64,000 nt of DNA from Prototheca cutis (GCA_002897115.2 BCIH01000009.1:564415-628414); one strand, 5' to 3'. Counted from the first letter of the stretch, positions 1 to 11,524 are shown. The notes: generated by a model from the letters alone, not told the origin. Numbers and translations: made by a program.

Positions 1-24
1 CCCCCCCCCCCCCCCCCCCCCCCC
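1..24. repeat. Poly-C tract at intron 3' end
   Basis: Twenty-four consecutive C residues (cut by the window edge) run straight into the AG acceptor of the first USP exon. The tract serves as the polypyrimidine tract of that intron. Confidence 0.85.
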
Positions 25-26
25 AG

Positions 27-617
27 GATGGCCAAGCTGTCGCACCGCGTGGTGTTCCCCTTTGAGCTCAAGATCGTCAACACCACCGCTGACTGCGAGG
101 ATGCCGACGCACCCTACCACCTCATCGGCGTCGTCGTCCACATGGGCGCCCAGCCCAATCACGGTGCGGGGTTGGGCGGAAGAATTCCCGGCCGTTTCTT
201 TTCCTCTGGAACTGGAGACACAGGCACATCAAGGTGCATGCCAAGCCCTCCCCTGCTTCTCCTCCATCCTACCCCAACAGGCCATTACGTCGCATTAGTC
301 AAGAGCAGTGGTCAATGGATCTGCTTTGACGACGACCAAGTCATCGCCATCTCCGAGTCCCAGGTCTGTTCAGTGTGCTTTGAGGAGTGGTCTGTCTTTT
401 TCCTGTCGCCTTAATGTGGTGTAACTATTACTTCCACCCGAGGGCGCTCAATCGCATTCGCCACGCCGCCTTGACCATGCTCCCCCCCCCCCAAAACACA
501 CTGCCATAACCGCAGGTGCAGAGCACTTTTGGGCTTCCACATGACCCGCATGCCTCGGGGGCAGGGGGCATCGACCACGGCTACATCCTCATGTACCAGA
601 GGGCACCAAAGGGCTGA
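27..617 (+). CDS. Ubiquitin carboxyl-terminal hydrolase, USP12/USP46 (plant UBP3/UBP4) type, 3' part
   Basis: C-terminal part of a deubiquitinating cysteine protease; the catalytic cysteine lies left of the window. Exons 27-163, 281-363 and 516-617 splice in frame at GT-AG sites. The reading begins with the conserved [13 protein letters not shown] strand. It continues through the His-box [16 protein letters not shown], whose histidine is the catalytic base, then FDDDQV, and ends [13 protein letters not shown] followed by a stop at 615-617. In this family the His box and the GYILMYQ end are diagnostic. The first intron ends in 24 C residues directly against the AG acceptor. The next gene, RPL18A, is on the opposite strand and its stop lies about 210 bp away, so the two converge. 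Assignment to the USP12/46 subfamily rests on the spacing and wording of the C-terminal block and is likely but not proven. Confidence 0.88.
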
Positions 618-721
618 GCGGAACGGACTGCACTCTCGTCGGCGCCGTGCTCCGTGGACTGCCAAGGGCCATCCAGGAGCCAACCAAGACCCCTGGCCGC
701 CGAGCGACCGCTGCCATGGGT

Positions 722-746
722 CCCCNNCCCCNCCCCNCCCCNCNCC
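722..746. other. Uncertain bases in a C-rich tract
   Basis: Six N calls (726, 727, 732, 737, 742, 744) are interspersed with C4 runs. This looks like a collapsed homopolymer that the sequencer could not resolve. It lies between two convergent genes, outside coding sequence. Confidence 0.8.
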
Positions 747-798
747 TCCTTGACAATCGCGGCATCCCCCGCCACACATGTGCTCTGCAGAGCGGTTG

Positions 799-803
799 TT
801 ACA
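799..803 (-). terminator. Candidate poly(A) signal TGTAA for RPL18A
   Basis: TGTAA on the minus strand, about 22 bases past the RPL18A stop. TGTAA is the known chlorophyte polyadenylation signal. Confidence 0.5.
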
Positions 804-825
804 CGCGCGCACGCAGTGCAGCAAC

Positions 826-1912
826 TCAGAACATGGCCACGTTGGGCCTGGAAGCCTTGAACACCGACTTGTACTTGCGGTCGCTGGGCCTTCGAGGATC
901 GGTGGATGGCAGAGAGGGCAAGCAGTGAGGGCCTGTTGTATGGCGTGTCACCCTGGGCCACACCTGCGCCATCTTTCCTCCAGCGTGCACACACGAAACA
1001 GCATACAAAACAACAGACAAAGCAGAACCACCAACGATACCCCCAAACATACCGGGCCATGCGGTGGGTGATGGGGAACTTGATGTTGGAGTCGTGGAAC
1101 TGCTTCACGTTGGCGCGCTTGGTGTCGGCGGCCTTGACCGTGGCGGTCTTGATGATCTGCAGGGCCGACGCGCGGACGCGGTGGCGAGAGCCCATCTCCT
1201 GATACAGCTGCTCGACGGCGCCGTTCAGCGTCACATCGCGGTACTCCTTGTACATGTTGTGCACACCCGTGCGCGAGGTGTAGCGCACCCACACGCCGTA
1301 GTTCTTGATGGTGGTCGGCCGGCGCTCGAAGATCTCGTTCACAGCCAGGATCTGACCGTTGGCCTTCTTCACCTTGCGCAGCTTGCGCAGGAAGTACCTG
1401 GTGGCAGGTTTTGGTGATTATGCAATGTTGGTTAGAGGCCTGCAAGGCTGGCCCAGAGGATGGGCCCGCGCGCACCGCGCGCTTGTCGCCTGTCGGTCAC
1501 CCAGCACTGCCCTCCGTTCCTCCCCAGCCCCCCCTGGCACGACACCCCGCACCGAGCACCCTACGAACACTGCCCCCTGCTCGAAAAACGTCTATCCATG
1601 CAACAGCTCCAATCCAGAGACTCCAATGAGGGGAAGCCATGCTCACCAGAACTTGCTCTTGGCGCGCACAGAGTCCTCGGCCCACATCTTCATGCGGTAG
1701 ATAGTGGGCTCGGGGTCATTCTCCGTGGGCAGGTGGCGGCCCACCACCTGGTATTGGTGGTACTTGTAACCTCCCTGCGGGAATGGAAGGATCGAAAAGG
1801 TGAGCGCCGTCCCGCTGCACCAGCAACACCGTGCAGACCGCCTGGCGCCGGCTCAGCGGCACCATCGCCCTGGTCCGAGCCTCCACAGGCCCAGTCACAC
1901 CTGAGTCGGCAT
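826..1912 (-). CDS. RPL18A: 60S ribosomal protein eL20 (L18a)
   Basis: Structural protein of the large cytosolic ribosomal subunit. Exons on the minus strand are 1901-1912 (MPTQ), 1647-1774, 1053-1397 and 826-889, giving about 182 residues (the family is about 178). Conserved blocks are [53 protein letters not shown], the [14 protein letters not shown] block and the C-terminal [10 protein letters not shown]. The start was chosen because ATGCCGACTCAG is followed by a GT donor and splices in frame to GGYKYHQYQ, matching the usual MGxFRFHQYQ start. All introns are GT-AG. The gene converges with the USP gene and is divergent from the DUF5054 gene, with nearly 1 kb between the starts. Confidence 0.95.
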
Positions 1913-2899
1913 GACTGCAGCGCGCCTGCTAAGCCGAATTTACAGCTCTGAAAGGACAGAGACCGGCTGCCGGCCCTGGGATGTCTGCTGGCGGGGGACA
2001 GGGCCCAGGGGCCAGGAGGCTGGCGTACAGACGGGCAAAGAGGAAAGACGGAATGTTCCCGCCATGGGCGCGACGAGCACCTCGCGAGCCTGGCACCCTG
2101 CCTTGGAAGGGTGTCATGACGCTGAGAAAGACCAGGCAAATCGGGCTGTGGCTATTTCATTGATCGAGTATGGGGCCACAGCAGGATGTAATCCCTTGCA
2201 CACTGCCGTAGGGAACGTATGTCGCGCTGTGCGGTTCCCATGCGCGCGTGTCACCGTCACTGTCGACTCGATTGTTGACCTACAACACGTCATGTACTGA
2301 TTGGTATCTGCAATAGCGTTGCGATCGTCTCGTTTATCTTTGCTTCGTTGAGTTATTACGGAGCTGCGGGGCCCGTTGTGCATGCCATTTGTCTGGTGGG
2401 CCCTGTAGCAGGCATCCAAAACCAGGCAACGACCTGACCTCGGCGTATTTCGGGTTCTCATTGCGCAATGGAGAACTGGATGTGGCGAGCATGCATTCAT
2501 GCACATCGGCCAACAGAATCACTGACCAAGTCGGGCTATGGACACGCGCTCCCTACCTGGCTGGAGGAGTGTCAGGTTGCCTGGGTCCCCCAGAGTAGGC
2601 ATGCAGGCCCCTGGTATCCACGAGCTGTCATGATGGATCCATTTCGTCAGATGAACAAACTGATCACGGAAAATACGCGCCGCAGCGTCCCAGGACCGGT
2701 GGCAGTTCATGTCCGGATGCATGTTTCGGGACGGATACGACCCCAACCCGTGTCAACTCATCTTCCGATCCACCGAAACCACGTTCTGCGCTTTTCTCAC
2801 GTTTCACAAGCTCTCAGCACAAGAGACATGCGATTAAAAAAAAATGTCACCTTTTGTAACTACATATTAATGCCTTGCGTTGGCAATGTGAGCTGCTAA
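1913..2899. other. Intergenic, divergent promoter region of RPL18A and the DUF5054 gene
   Basis: Almost 1 kb without a convincing coding exon on either strand. Short open frames here show no family motif. The right end is AT-richer, with an A-run near 2836-2846 shortly before the DUF5054 start, so promoter elements for both genes should lie here. I see no recognisable TATA box or transposon. Confidence 0.5.
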
Positions 2900-4733
2900 A
2901 TGGGTGTCCCACAGCTCATCTGGGCTGCGTGGGCCCTGTTGGCCCTGCTCGGCCTTGCTCTGCCTGCTGGCGCCGGGAACATCACCACCGTGCACGTGGT
3001 GTTTGGGAGCCACCTTGATGTGGGGTTCGATGGCATTGACCCAGCGATCGGCACCGACGACAACGTGCTCAATGTCTACTTCCAGCACCACCTGCCCAAG
3101 GCCTTAGCGGTGGCAAAGGCCCTGAGGCAGGCAGGCGGCCAAGACCGGTTCATCTACACCAGTCATGTGAGGGTTTGGGGCCATGGCTGACGTGCCTGCA
3201 GGCATACATGCGGATGCACCCATGATTTTCCTGGGTGCAGGGGTGCTGCCATTGCCAGGCACCCCCCAACTGCATAAGAACAAACCCACGGCAGGCATAC
3301 TCTCGCAAAGAATGATGCATGGTGACAACTATCGCCCTGCAGTCGTGGCTGGTGTCTATGTTCCTGGACTGCCCCGCACGCATCGGTATCAAGTGTCCCA
3401 GCGAGGCCTCCAGACAGGTGAAAACCCGGGTTGGGATTGGCCAATGGCCTTGGAGGGTTACTACCATCAGGCTCTGTCGTGGTGCAACCTCCCCAGCGTT
3501 CGGCCTGCCCTTCCCTTTTCAGGCAATGATGGAGGGAATAGAGGCGGGGGACATTACCTGGCATGCCATGCCCCACAATGGCCAGACCGAGTTGTATGAC
3601 GCTCCGCTCCTGGAATGGGCGGCCAAATTCACGCACAGTCTCGACCGGCGGTTCGGCCAGCGCGAGAAGATAACGATGAGCCAGGTTCGTGAGGGGGCCG
3701 GGGCCAAGGTGTCTGGGTGTCGGTGACTTGAGAGCAGTCCCGTGATTGGGACCGCGATCGAAGGAGTTGGTCGACTGGTTGTCGCGGCCCAGTGCTTCAT
3801 GACTTAAAGAGGAATGCACTGGAGTTGGTGATGTGCGTCCACCTCCAAATCCACGGCAGCGGGACGTGCCGGGGCTGACCCGGGCGGCAGTGCCCATCCT
3901 CGCTGGCGCCGGGATCAAAGCGCTGAGCGTGGGCGTGAATGGCGCGTCGGCGCCGCCAGACGTGCCCCTCAACACACCGTTTTGGTGGGTGGATCGTCCC
4001 AGCGGCAAACGGCTCCTGGCCTTTTGGCATGCCGGCGGCTACTCAGGCGACCCCGTGGATTCGCCCGACGAGTGCGTGACCGTACAGGGTCACGACGAGG
4101 CGCTCTGCATCGCCTGGCGTGGCGACAACCAAGCCCCTCCCGGGGTTCACCAGGTGAGATATTTCTTTTTTTCTTTGTGTGTGTGTGGGGAGGGGGGGGG
4201 TTCATATGCAGGGACCGTTGTCATGCATCAATGCAGCGGGCATGCGCCGCAAGACAATTGCTTTCTCCAAATCCCTCCCAATCTGCCACGGTGTGACACC
4301 CCTCAGGTCGAGCGGATTCTTCAGCGGGTGAGGGATGGCTGGCCGGGCGCGACGGTGCAGGCATCGACATTCGACACGTTTACGCACAAGCTCTTGAAGC
4401 GGGCAGACAAGGGTGGGCTCACCATGCCGGAGGTGAGCATTTGATTTCGGGTCCTTTGTCGTGTGAGAGAGGGAGTTGCGTGGAACTCAGACTGTTCTCT
4501 AGGATTATGTCATCCAGCATGCGGTAATGTTCTGTGAATGTCCTCTTTCTGCAGGTGACAGAGGAGATTGGTGACACCTGGATCCATGGTCAGTCTTTCT
4601 TTCTTTTCCTGTGTATGATTGTTGGGTTTGGCTGTGATGTTCTGTTGGAGCAGCAGCGCTGCCTGCCTGGTGGTCGGCAATGTCACTGTCCAACAAGCAA
4701 GTACACATTCACCAGCCATCATTGCAACCCCCC

Positions 4734-4783
<50 letters not shown>

Positions 4784-7038
4784 GGTTGGCTCGGACCCCG
4801 GCCGGGTGTCGGAATTCCGTGCCCTGCTGCGCATGCGCCGGGCGGCACCGCAACTGGACGAGGATCCGGCCTTTGATGCCTTTTCCCGCATGCTCCTCAA
4901 GGTCCCGGAGCATACCTGGGGTGCCGACGTAAAAAAGGGGCTGGCGGACTGGGGCAACTGGTCCAACGCCGAATTCCACCGACAGGTTGGCTCCTTTGGT
5001 GACTGGGCGAACGAATGACTGACTAAACATGCCTGAACGTTGGTTGGTTGATTACAGCATCACCATTTTAAAAATGCTACAATGTGCAGCTCAAGAACGG
5101 GGCACCGAATTACTTGGCAATGGTGCATTCATGGCTGCGGCAGCGGGCCTACAACCTGTGGGCGGTGCAGGAGCTTGGGAATTCGCCGCTCGGTGTGGCG
5201 GGCTGGGCGGCCCTGAACGACCTCCAGGACGGCAAAGCCCTGCCCAGTCCCGACACAGAGGGTTCGGGGTTCACGGCCTGCCCGCTGGACGCACCCCTCG
5301 AGTTTGAAGGAGACGCCTGGAGATTCGGGATTGATCGCGGATCGGGGGGACTGGCGTTTGTCCAGCGACGTGAGCCGGGGGAGGCGACAGGTGCCGATGA
5401 TGCGAGCGTAAGCTGGCCGTGGGCCCTGGAGCATGCAGCGAGGGGCAGCCGAGCCCAGCACGGACTGCATGCACACAAGAGGGGCGTCTGCGGGCAGCGT
5501 CTTCCCCACAACGGGACAGAGTCAAAGCTAGGAAAGGGACGGCGGCGCAGCCACGCGGCGCTTTCCAAAATCATCTACAGCACCTACTCTGGCGAGTGCG
5601 GCGTTGGGGTCGTTTGCTGGTTGAGCATGGCGTGGAAAAGAGGGAACGGCAATGCCTGGTGGCGACGGACCCCCAGGAGAAATCATCTGGACTGGATCGA
5701 CAGACAGACTCCCATCCACTCATCTACTCAATGCAGAGGACGACTACTCTGGATTTCTGGATCGGTATGGCTTCCAGCGAGACCCCGAACCCTGGTGGTA
5801 TGAGTTGGATTTTGGCAAGCCAAACGCGACACGTGAGTATTTGCATTGAGGGCTGCTGTTTGTGACGTTCCTACCCCAATCATGCCCTCTGATACTATCA
5901 ACCTTGTCGCTCAAGCAATCCATTCCCCTTCATGCCACAGGGCTTGGGGGTGCGGCCAGGGCCGATGTGTCGCCGCGGTTGGATGCCGTGTGGGCCTTGA
6001 CCGACGGCAACGGGCACGTGCACGTGATCACACGGGCGGCATTCCCCACAGCAGTGGTGCAGGGCGCGGGGGCCCCGGAAGCCATCTGGACCGAGATCCG
6101 CGCTCCCCGGGGATCGGACGACCTGCTTGTCGATGTTGTCTGGCAGAACAAGACCGCCACGCGGCTGCCAGAAACCCTGTGGCTCCGGTGGACTCCAGAG
6201 GAAGGTGGGTCCTGGGATGGGATGGGATGCATCGGCGTCCGTGTGTTTCCAGGCAGGCAAGAAGGGGGTTGCTCCGAGATGCTGGCGCGGCCATGCACCA
6301 CGGCCTCCCGATAGCTTTCCCCCACGCAATGCAGTGAATGCGAGCACGTGGGCCATGTCCAAGTTGGGCCAGTGGATCAGCCCGCTTGGGGTGCTGCGGA
6401 ATGGGAGCCATGCCATGCACGCCGTGGGCGATGACGGCATCTCCGTTCTTTCCAACGACGGCGCCCGGAGATTTTCCATCAGGTCTGTTTGCCGGCACCG
6501 ATTGCCTGCGTTGGGATCTCCTTTTCAGCCCAACCCAGTGGGTCCTGCCTTGCAAGACATACCAGGCCTGGGCACCCTCTGCCTGCATCCTCATGTCCCC
6601 ATCGCCCCGACTCCTACAGGTCGCTGGATGCGGCACTCGTGTCCCCCGGCCTTGCGACGCCGTTTCCAGTGTTGCAGGGACCACCCGCGCTCGAGCAAGG
6701 AGGGATGTCCTTTGCCCTGGTCAACAACATCTGGGGTGCGTGGATGGACAGTGCTGGTACTGTGTTGTTAGTACCCTGCTTGGCGTTTTGCGGCCTTGCT
6801 CCACAGCTCGGATGGGCCAAGCGAGAGTGTCGGGATGTCGTTGGGGTTTGCAAGGGGCATCTGGCTGACCTGCCTCGATCCATTTTCTTTCTTCACGGGA
6901 AGGAACAGCTCGTTCCCTTGCGCAGGGACAAATTATCCAATGTGGGCTCCGTACCAGGATAACGACAGGAACATGCGGTTCCGGTTCATTGTGCAAGAGG
7001 AGGCGGCAGAGCGGCGGGCCAGCGTTGCCGCGGAATGA
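2900..7038 (+). CDS. Secreted DUF5054 (GH38-like) family protein
   Basis: A large secreted protein of about 800 residues from 13 exons: 2900-3166, 3343-3417, 3523-3684, 3860-4153, 4307-4432, 4555-4588, 4783-4985, 5090-5591, 5737-5832, 5941-6204, 6335-6482, 6620-6735, 6926-7038. Residues 1-26 are a clear signal peptide (hydrophobic WAAWALLALLGLALPAGA). The mature end begins with VHVVFGSHLDVGFD, a strand-HLD motif like the metal site of alpha-mannosidase-type enzymes. Other family marks are GDITWHAMPHNGQTEL, DVPGLTRAAVPILAGAGI, DTWIHGVGSDP and the C-terminal NNIWGTNYPMWAPY. DUF5054 proteins resemble GH38 hydrolases, but their substrate is unknown to me, so a glycosidase role is inference. The 5090-5591 exon could hide one more small intron (GTAAGC near 5409). 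A TGTAA lies 38 bases past the stop. Confidence 0.85.
4735..4782 (+). repeat. (CA)n microsatellite abutting a 3' splice site
   Basis: About 24 CA units end directly in the AG acceptor of exon 7 of the DUF5054 gene, so the repeat takes the place of the polypyrimidine tract. Confidence 0.9.
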
Positions 7039-7075
7039 AATGGGTCGTGGGTCAGTGCGCGCATTTCCATTTCAA

Positions 7076-7080
7076 TGTAA
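7076..7080 (+). terminator. Candidate poly(A) signal TGTAA for the DUF5054 gene
   Basis: TGTAA 38 bases after the stop codon, in the expected 3' UTR of a chlorophyte gene. Confidence 0.5.
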
Positions 7081-7271
7081 TCGTAGATCAAGGGAGATGC
7101 ACTCGGGGTCAGGTCGTGCCCGGCAGGGACAGGGCCGTCAGCAGTCAAGCGTGAATGAATGAATCTCGTCTGTTGGAAACCCTGCACGCTTGCGAATGCC
7201 ACTGAGCGCAAGGGTTTTGCAGGAAAGAAGGCTGTCCTCCGTACACTGATGGATCCACAAGGGCAGCTCCA

Positions 7272-8722
7272 TCAGTCGAGAGGCCGGACGTAGGGCATGA
7301 GCCCGCCCCGTTTCAAGGCCTCGCACTCCTCCTTGTACGCCGCATTGGCTTTTTCCAGGGCGCGCTTTGCCGCATCAAACACCGACAGCTTGACACCTGT
7401 AGGATTGTGTCGTGGGGGTTCATGAATTTATTTGAGCAAGGGGTGAAGGAGGTTTTTCAGTCACAAAATGAAAGCCCCACCGTTTCAGAATCGCAGCCGC
7501 CACCAATCAGCAGTCATTCGCGCTGTGTTCCCGGCCCCTTTACCTTCCCTGTTCGTTGACCCCATTCAAAGCCCTAACTCACACGTCAACGCACCCCTCA
7601 CAACCCCCACGACTCACCCTTGTTTGGGAGGTTTTTGAATGAGTTTGGGATGAACCCTCGGTACATGCCCTGGATCCCCGCGTCGCGGAGGATGGCCGCG
7701 GCGGCCGTCTGCCAACCGAGTTGGACGCCCGCGGACAGCTGTATGTGGCGGCGCACCGTGTCGAGCGGGTAGCACGACACCGTTGCCACCAGAGCGGCCG
7801 TAAATCCACGGGCAAAGGACGGCACGTTCCGTGGAATCAGGTCGTATGTTGCCAGTTCCAGCGCCATGTACGGCGCGATGCCCAGCATGGAGGCGCCCAG
7901 GCCCCTGTAAAAGGCCGGCCCGCGGCCCTCGCGAATCAGCACCCGCACAGCGCCAGGCAGCGAGCGGCAGCCGGGGTCAACGGCCATCCGTAGCCGCAGT
8001 GTGTCCAGCGGGTACGTCAGCTGTCATTTGGGATAGGTGCTGGATCTTATGGGATACATTGTCTGGTGTGAATGGGGGGTGCATGTCTGGACTGCCAGTG
8101 AAAGCGAATGCATGGCACTCTTCCTTGGGTTTGGCTGCATGCATGCATCTTCACACACACATGGATCCAGAAGGGCGTGCTTCCAGCCGCTGCGCAAAAC
8201 ACTTCAGTCCAACTCCTGCCCGACCCTCAAAACCCGCACCAGGGTGGCGAGCATGCCGGCGCAGGCGCCGGCGGCCAGGCGGCGGGACACGCTCAGCTTT
8301 TTGTTCTTGCCTCGAAAGGCCGTCTTGAACACCTCGTAGCTGTACAGCTGTGCCGCACTGTGGGGTACAACCTTGAGCACCTGGGGGAGGTTGCCCTTCC
8401 AGTAGCCCAGGATGCCCTCCTGCTGCCAGATGGCAGCCATGGCCTTGACCAAGTTCCCCTCCGCCGCAGCGGCCCCCAGGGCGCCGCCCTGCATCCCGCC
8501 CTTGACCTGGAGCAGGATCTTCACCCGATCCAGCGGCGCGGTGAGGGTCTTGGCGATGGCCCCCGACACAGCGCCGGCCGTGAAGAGCACCAGGGGCCGG
8601 GGCACCAGGGCCAGCAGCGCCACTGGTCTGTGGGCCGCCAGGTGCAGCACGCTGGGCTTTATATCTTCATCCAACTCACACAAAGTAAATACCGGCATCT
8701 GGCTGGCCGGAAGGGTCTTCAT
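7272..8722 (-). CDS. Mitochondrial-carrier-family adenine nucleotide transporter, TAAC/PAPST1 type (plastid)
   Basis: Six-helix solute carrier of the mitochondrial carrier family. Exons 8240-8722, 7618-8020 and 7272-7396 give 336 residues. The three signature repeats are visible: AKTLTAPLDRVKILLQ, TYPLDTLRLRM (split by intron 1 just before TYP) and CYPLDTVRRHIQ. The blocks LPQVLKVVPHSAAQLYSYEV and GMYRGFIPNSFKNLPNKGVK match the plant thylakoid ADP/ATP carrier TAAC, also described as the PAPS transporter PAPST1. Those act in the plastid envelope or thylakoid, but the N-terminus here is short and shows no clear transit peptide. An upstream exon may be missing, or location may differ. It shares a 469-bp divergent promoter with EB1. 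Confidence 0.88.
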
Positions 8723-9191
8723 GGCTCAGCGCCAGGGTGGTACACCCTAGTCTCGAGTGCCCACACCGCCCACGCCACGTCGACTGCCGGGGAGCACGGT
8801 CAAACACGCATTCCGCACTCAAATGGCATTACAAATTCCAAGTGCAGTTTGGATCACGCATGCAGGACGCGAATGCTTCCCGATCATCGGCGTACCTTTG
8901 AGGGGAGAGCAATGGGAAAAAACTCCGAACCCACCGTTGCTTCGCGCCATTGTCACCAACTGTCACGTGACGCGCCCTGGTTCGCGATCGGATCCTACGA
9001 AAAATTTCAAGCGATGGAAGGCTCGTCGGCAGCTAAAGTTGTGTCCCCCAAGGCTGTTCCTCGACATCTTCAACGGTTCGCCGGGACGACGCGGGACAAA
9101 GTTATTGACTTTTTGACATTGTCAGAGAGCTTGTATAGGTACTTGGAGCAGGTCATTGCGTGCTGGAGGACGAGCCTGGGCGTGTACCGAG
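8723..9191. promoter_or_regulatory. Divergent promoter of carrier gene and EB1, with a G-box palindrome
   Basis: 469 bp between two start codons that point away from each other. At 8962-8971 lies the perfect palindrome GTCACGTGAC, containing the CACGTG core recognised by plant bZIP and bHLH factors (G-box). No coding exon is evident. Function of the box is inference. Confidence 0.45.
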
Positions 9192-11157
9192 ATGACGTCC
9201 CGCGGAATGATGGCAGAGAACATGTTCAGCAGCAAAGCGGCCATTTTGGGATGGCTGAACGGAGTATTGAGTCTTCGACTTGAACGAATTGAGGATGTGA
9301 GTGGAGCAGGGCCCCCGTTCTGCACGGTCTCTCCCTGGGTGCCCTTTGGTGGACGGACCTCATGCAGCGGGTTTTGGCTGGCCCGCCACTCGGCTCTCAC
9401 GGACACCTTGTGGCCCTCTGCAGACCTGCAATGGAGCTGTGGCATGCCAACTTATGGACTGCCTGCACCCTGGATCGGTAAACATGCGCAAGGTGGGAGC
9501 TGTGGGGTTGGTGCGCGGAGTGTCTTTGGCGCATTGTGCACGGTCCGGACTGCGCTCCGGCCGTCGGCCTGAACCCTGACGACCCACGGCCCGCCTGTAG
9601 GTCGATTTCAACGTCAAAAACGATTACGAGTTTGTCGGCAACTACAAGGAACTGCAACAGGCGTTTAACAAGCACGGCATCGACAGGGTGCGTAGGGTTG
9701 GCGTGCGAACACAGGCACGGTCTGGGGGCAAGTAGCACCCTCTGGCCCCAATGCGGCCGCCTTCCCGGTCAGCAGGGCGGCGCGCTCAACAGACTGCTCC
9801 AACCCACCCTCTGCAGGCCTTTAATGTCGCCGCACTGAGCAAGGGGAAGCTTCAGGACAACAATGAATTCATGCAGTGGTTCAAGGGTTACTGGGACAGC
9901 GTGACAGGTGGGCGCAGCTGGAGGGGCGTGTGGCGATGCAACGAAGGGCTGTGTTTGCTTTCGATGGCCAGTCCTCGCGGGGCACCACGCCCATGCTGCC
10001 TTGTGGGGTATGCCAGGCCTTGGTTCCTGCTGTGCCTGCAGCAATTTCATTTCTCTGTGCACGGTGGCCTGGTGGGTCGAGGCATGCCGACCCCGGACAC
10101 CTGAGCCCAACTGTCCATGCAGGCGGCCTTGACATCGAGGACTATGATCCCATTGCACGCCGCCAAGTCTGCAAGACCGGCGACTGGAAAAAGGTGCAAA
10201 GCGCTGTGGGTGGTGGTTGGTGGGGTGGCCCAGTCCTGATGTGATGTGTGTCACCTTGCACCGTTTAGTGGCAGCAGCCAAATGCGCTCACTCTTTTCAT
10301 TGGCGTCAGCCCTATCAGTCTGTGTTTACCCAACAGGCTCATTCCAACAATCCCCGCCATGCCATTGCAATACCCTGCAGTGGTCCAAGGGTGCGGCTGG
10401 CGGCCCCGTGAGATCGTCCACCGCTTCTTCCCGCGGCACCGAAACCATCGCCGCGTACAGGCGAGCCGGCGCGGTACCGGTCCGTGGGCCCGTGATGGCA
10501 ACCCACAGCGCCAAGGTTTGTTTGGGGGATTCAGGGGGCCCCTGGTTGTTTGTTTGGTTGGTTGGGTTGGGAGTGTGGCGACACGGATTTGTTGGTCAGG
10601 AGCTTGGTGAAACCCTTGTTGATTCCTGAAACCCCGGTCACCCAGGATGTCAAGTCGTCCGTGTCCATCAGCGCGGCCCACCTGCGGGAAGCCCAGGCCG
10701 AAGTGCAGGACCTCCAAGATGAGGTCAGTTGTTGCTGTTGTTAAGGATCGTGTCTGTTGGGTTGCAGAGCGCTGAAGTGTTGAGTCTATTGGGGTTGTGT
10801 GCACCGGAGCGGCAGCCTGTGGCTGCTCACTCCTCCCCAGCCTTTGCTGGCCGCACTCTTCCTTACAAATTACACCACCACACACACCCCGCACATCGAT
10901 ATCCCAACACAGGTGGCTGACCTGCAAGCAAAGATGCAGACACTGGAGCACGAGCGCGATTTCTATTTCGATAAGCTGCGGGACATCGAGATTCTGTGCC
11001 AGTGGCCCACCATCGCAGACCAGCCGGTACAACTGTGTGTGATTTATGTGTGATTCTGTGATGTGAGTCACTCCATCCAGCCACGCTGGTGTGCTCAAGA
11101 GCCCGACGACTGTGGGATACGCCACTTCCAATGCGGTGCTGCCTCCCTGCCTTTCAC

Positions 11158-11228
<71 letters not shown>

Positions 11229-11419
11229 ACCCAACCTCAACCCACCGCAACCCCAAAACCATGCAGGTCATCAAGGTGATTGAGCGCATTCTGTTTGCGG
11301 CCAATGCGGAGGAGGGGCAGCTGGTCATGGATGAGGCCGTCTCCATGTACGGTGGGGTCGGGGTGGCCACTGAGATTGTGGCTCCCGAGCTGCCGCCCGC
11401 CGACCAGCTGGAGTGCTGA
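9192..11419 (+). CDS. EB1: EB1 microtubule plus-end-binding protein
   Basis: Binds growing microtubule ends and recruits other tip proteins. Nine exons: 9192-9296, 9424-9492, 9601-9687, 9817-9907, 10123-10193, 10381-10515, 10646-10723, 10913-11026, 11267-11419; 300 residues, normal for EB1. The N-terminal calponin-homology domain is clear (AAILGWLNGVLSLRLERIED, GAVACQLMDCLHPGSVNMRK, KGKLQDNNEFMQWFKGYWDS, DYDPIARRQ). A serine-rich linker and a coiled coil lead to the EB-homology segment ERDFYFDKLRDIE. The start MTSRGMM was chosen because plant EB1 proteins begin IGMM just before the CH domain. The protein ends DQLEC, so the EEY/F tail that animal EB1 uses to bind CAP-Gly proteins is absent. 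Intron 8 carries 70 consecutive C. Confidence 0.93.
11159..11228 (+). repeat. 70-base poly-C tract in the last EB1 intron
   Basis: Seventy uninterrupted C residues, 38 bases before the acceptor of EB1 exon 9. The true length is uncertain because such tracts slip during sequencing. Confidence 0.9.
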
Positions 11420-11524
11420 GACACGCACCCCATTGCCGCTCCGCCATGAGGGCTCTTGCAAGAGAGAGCCCAATCCTACCATTAAAACCCTCCGACGCCA
11501 TACTTGTGACACCACGATAGGATA

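Noticed and set aside
581..1372. 263-codon minus-strand frame through the RPL18A exon and past it
   Set aside because: Only 1053-1397 is RPL18A coding; the rest is read-through of an intron and of the N-containing spacer.
3163..4008. 281-codon minus-strand frame
   Set aside because: Antisense to DUF5054 exons, with no family signal.
8108..9283. 391-codon plus-strand frame over the carrier gene
   Set aside because: It is antisense to clear carrier-family exons and has no motif of its own; a GC-rich shadow frame.
10265..11230. 321-codon minus-strand frame with poly-glycine start
   Set aside because: Made by the 70-base C tract and antisense to EB1 exons.
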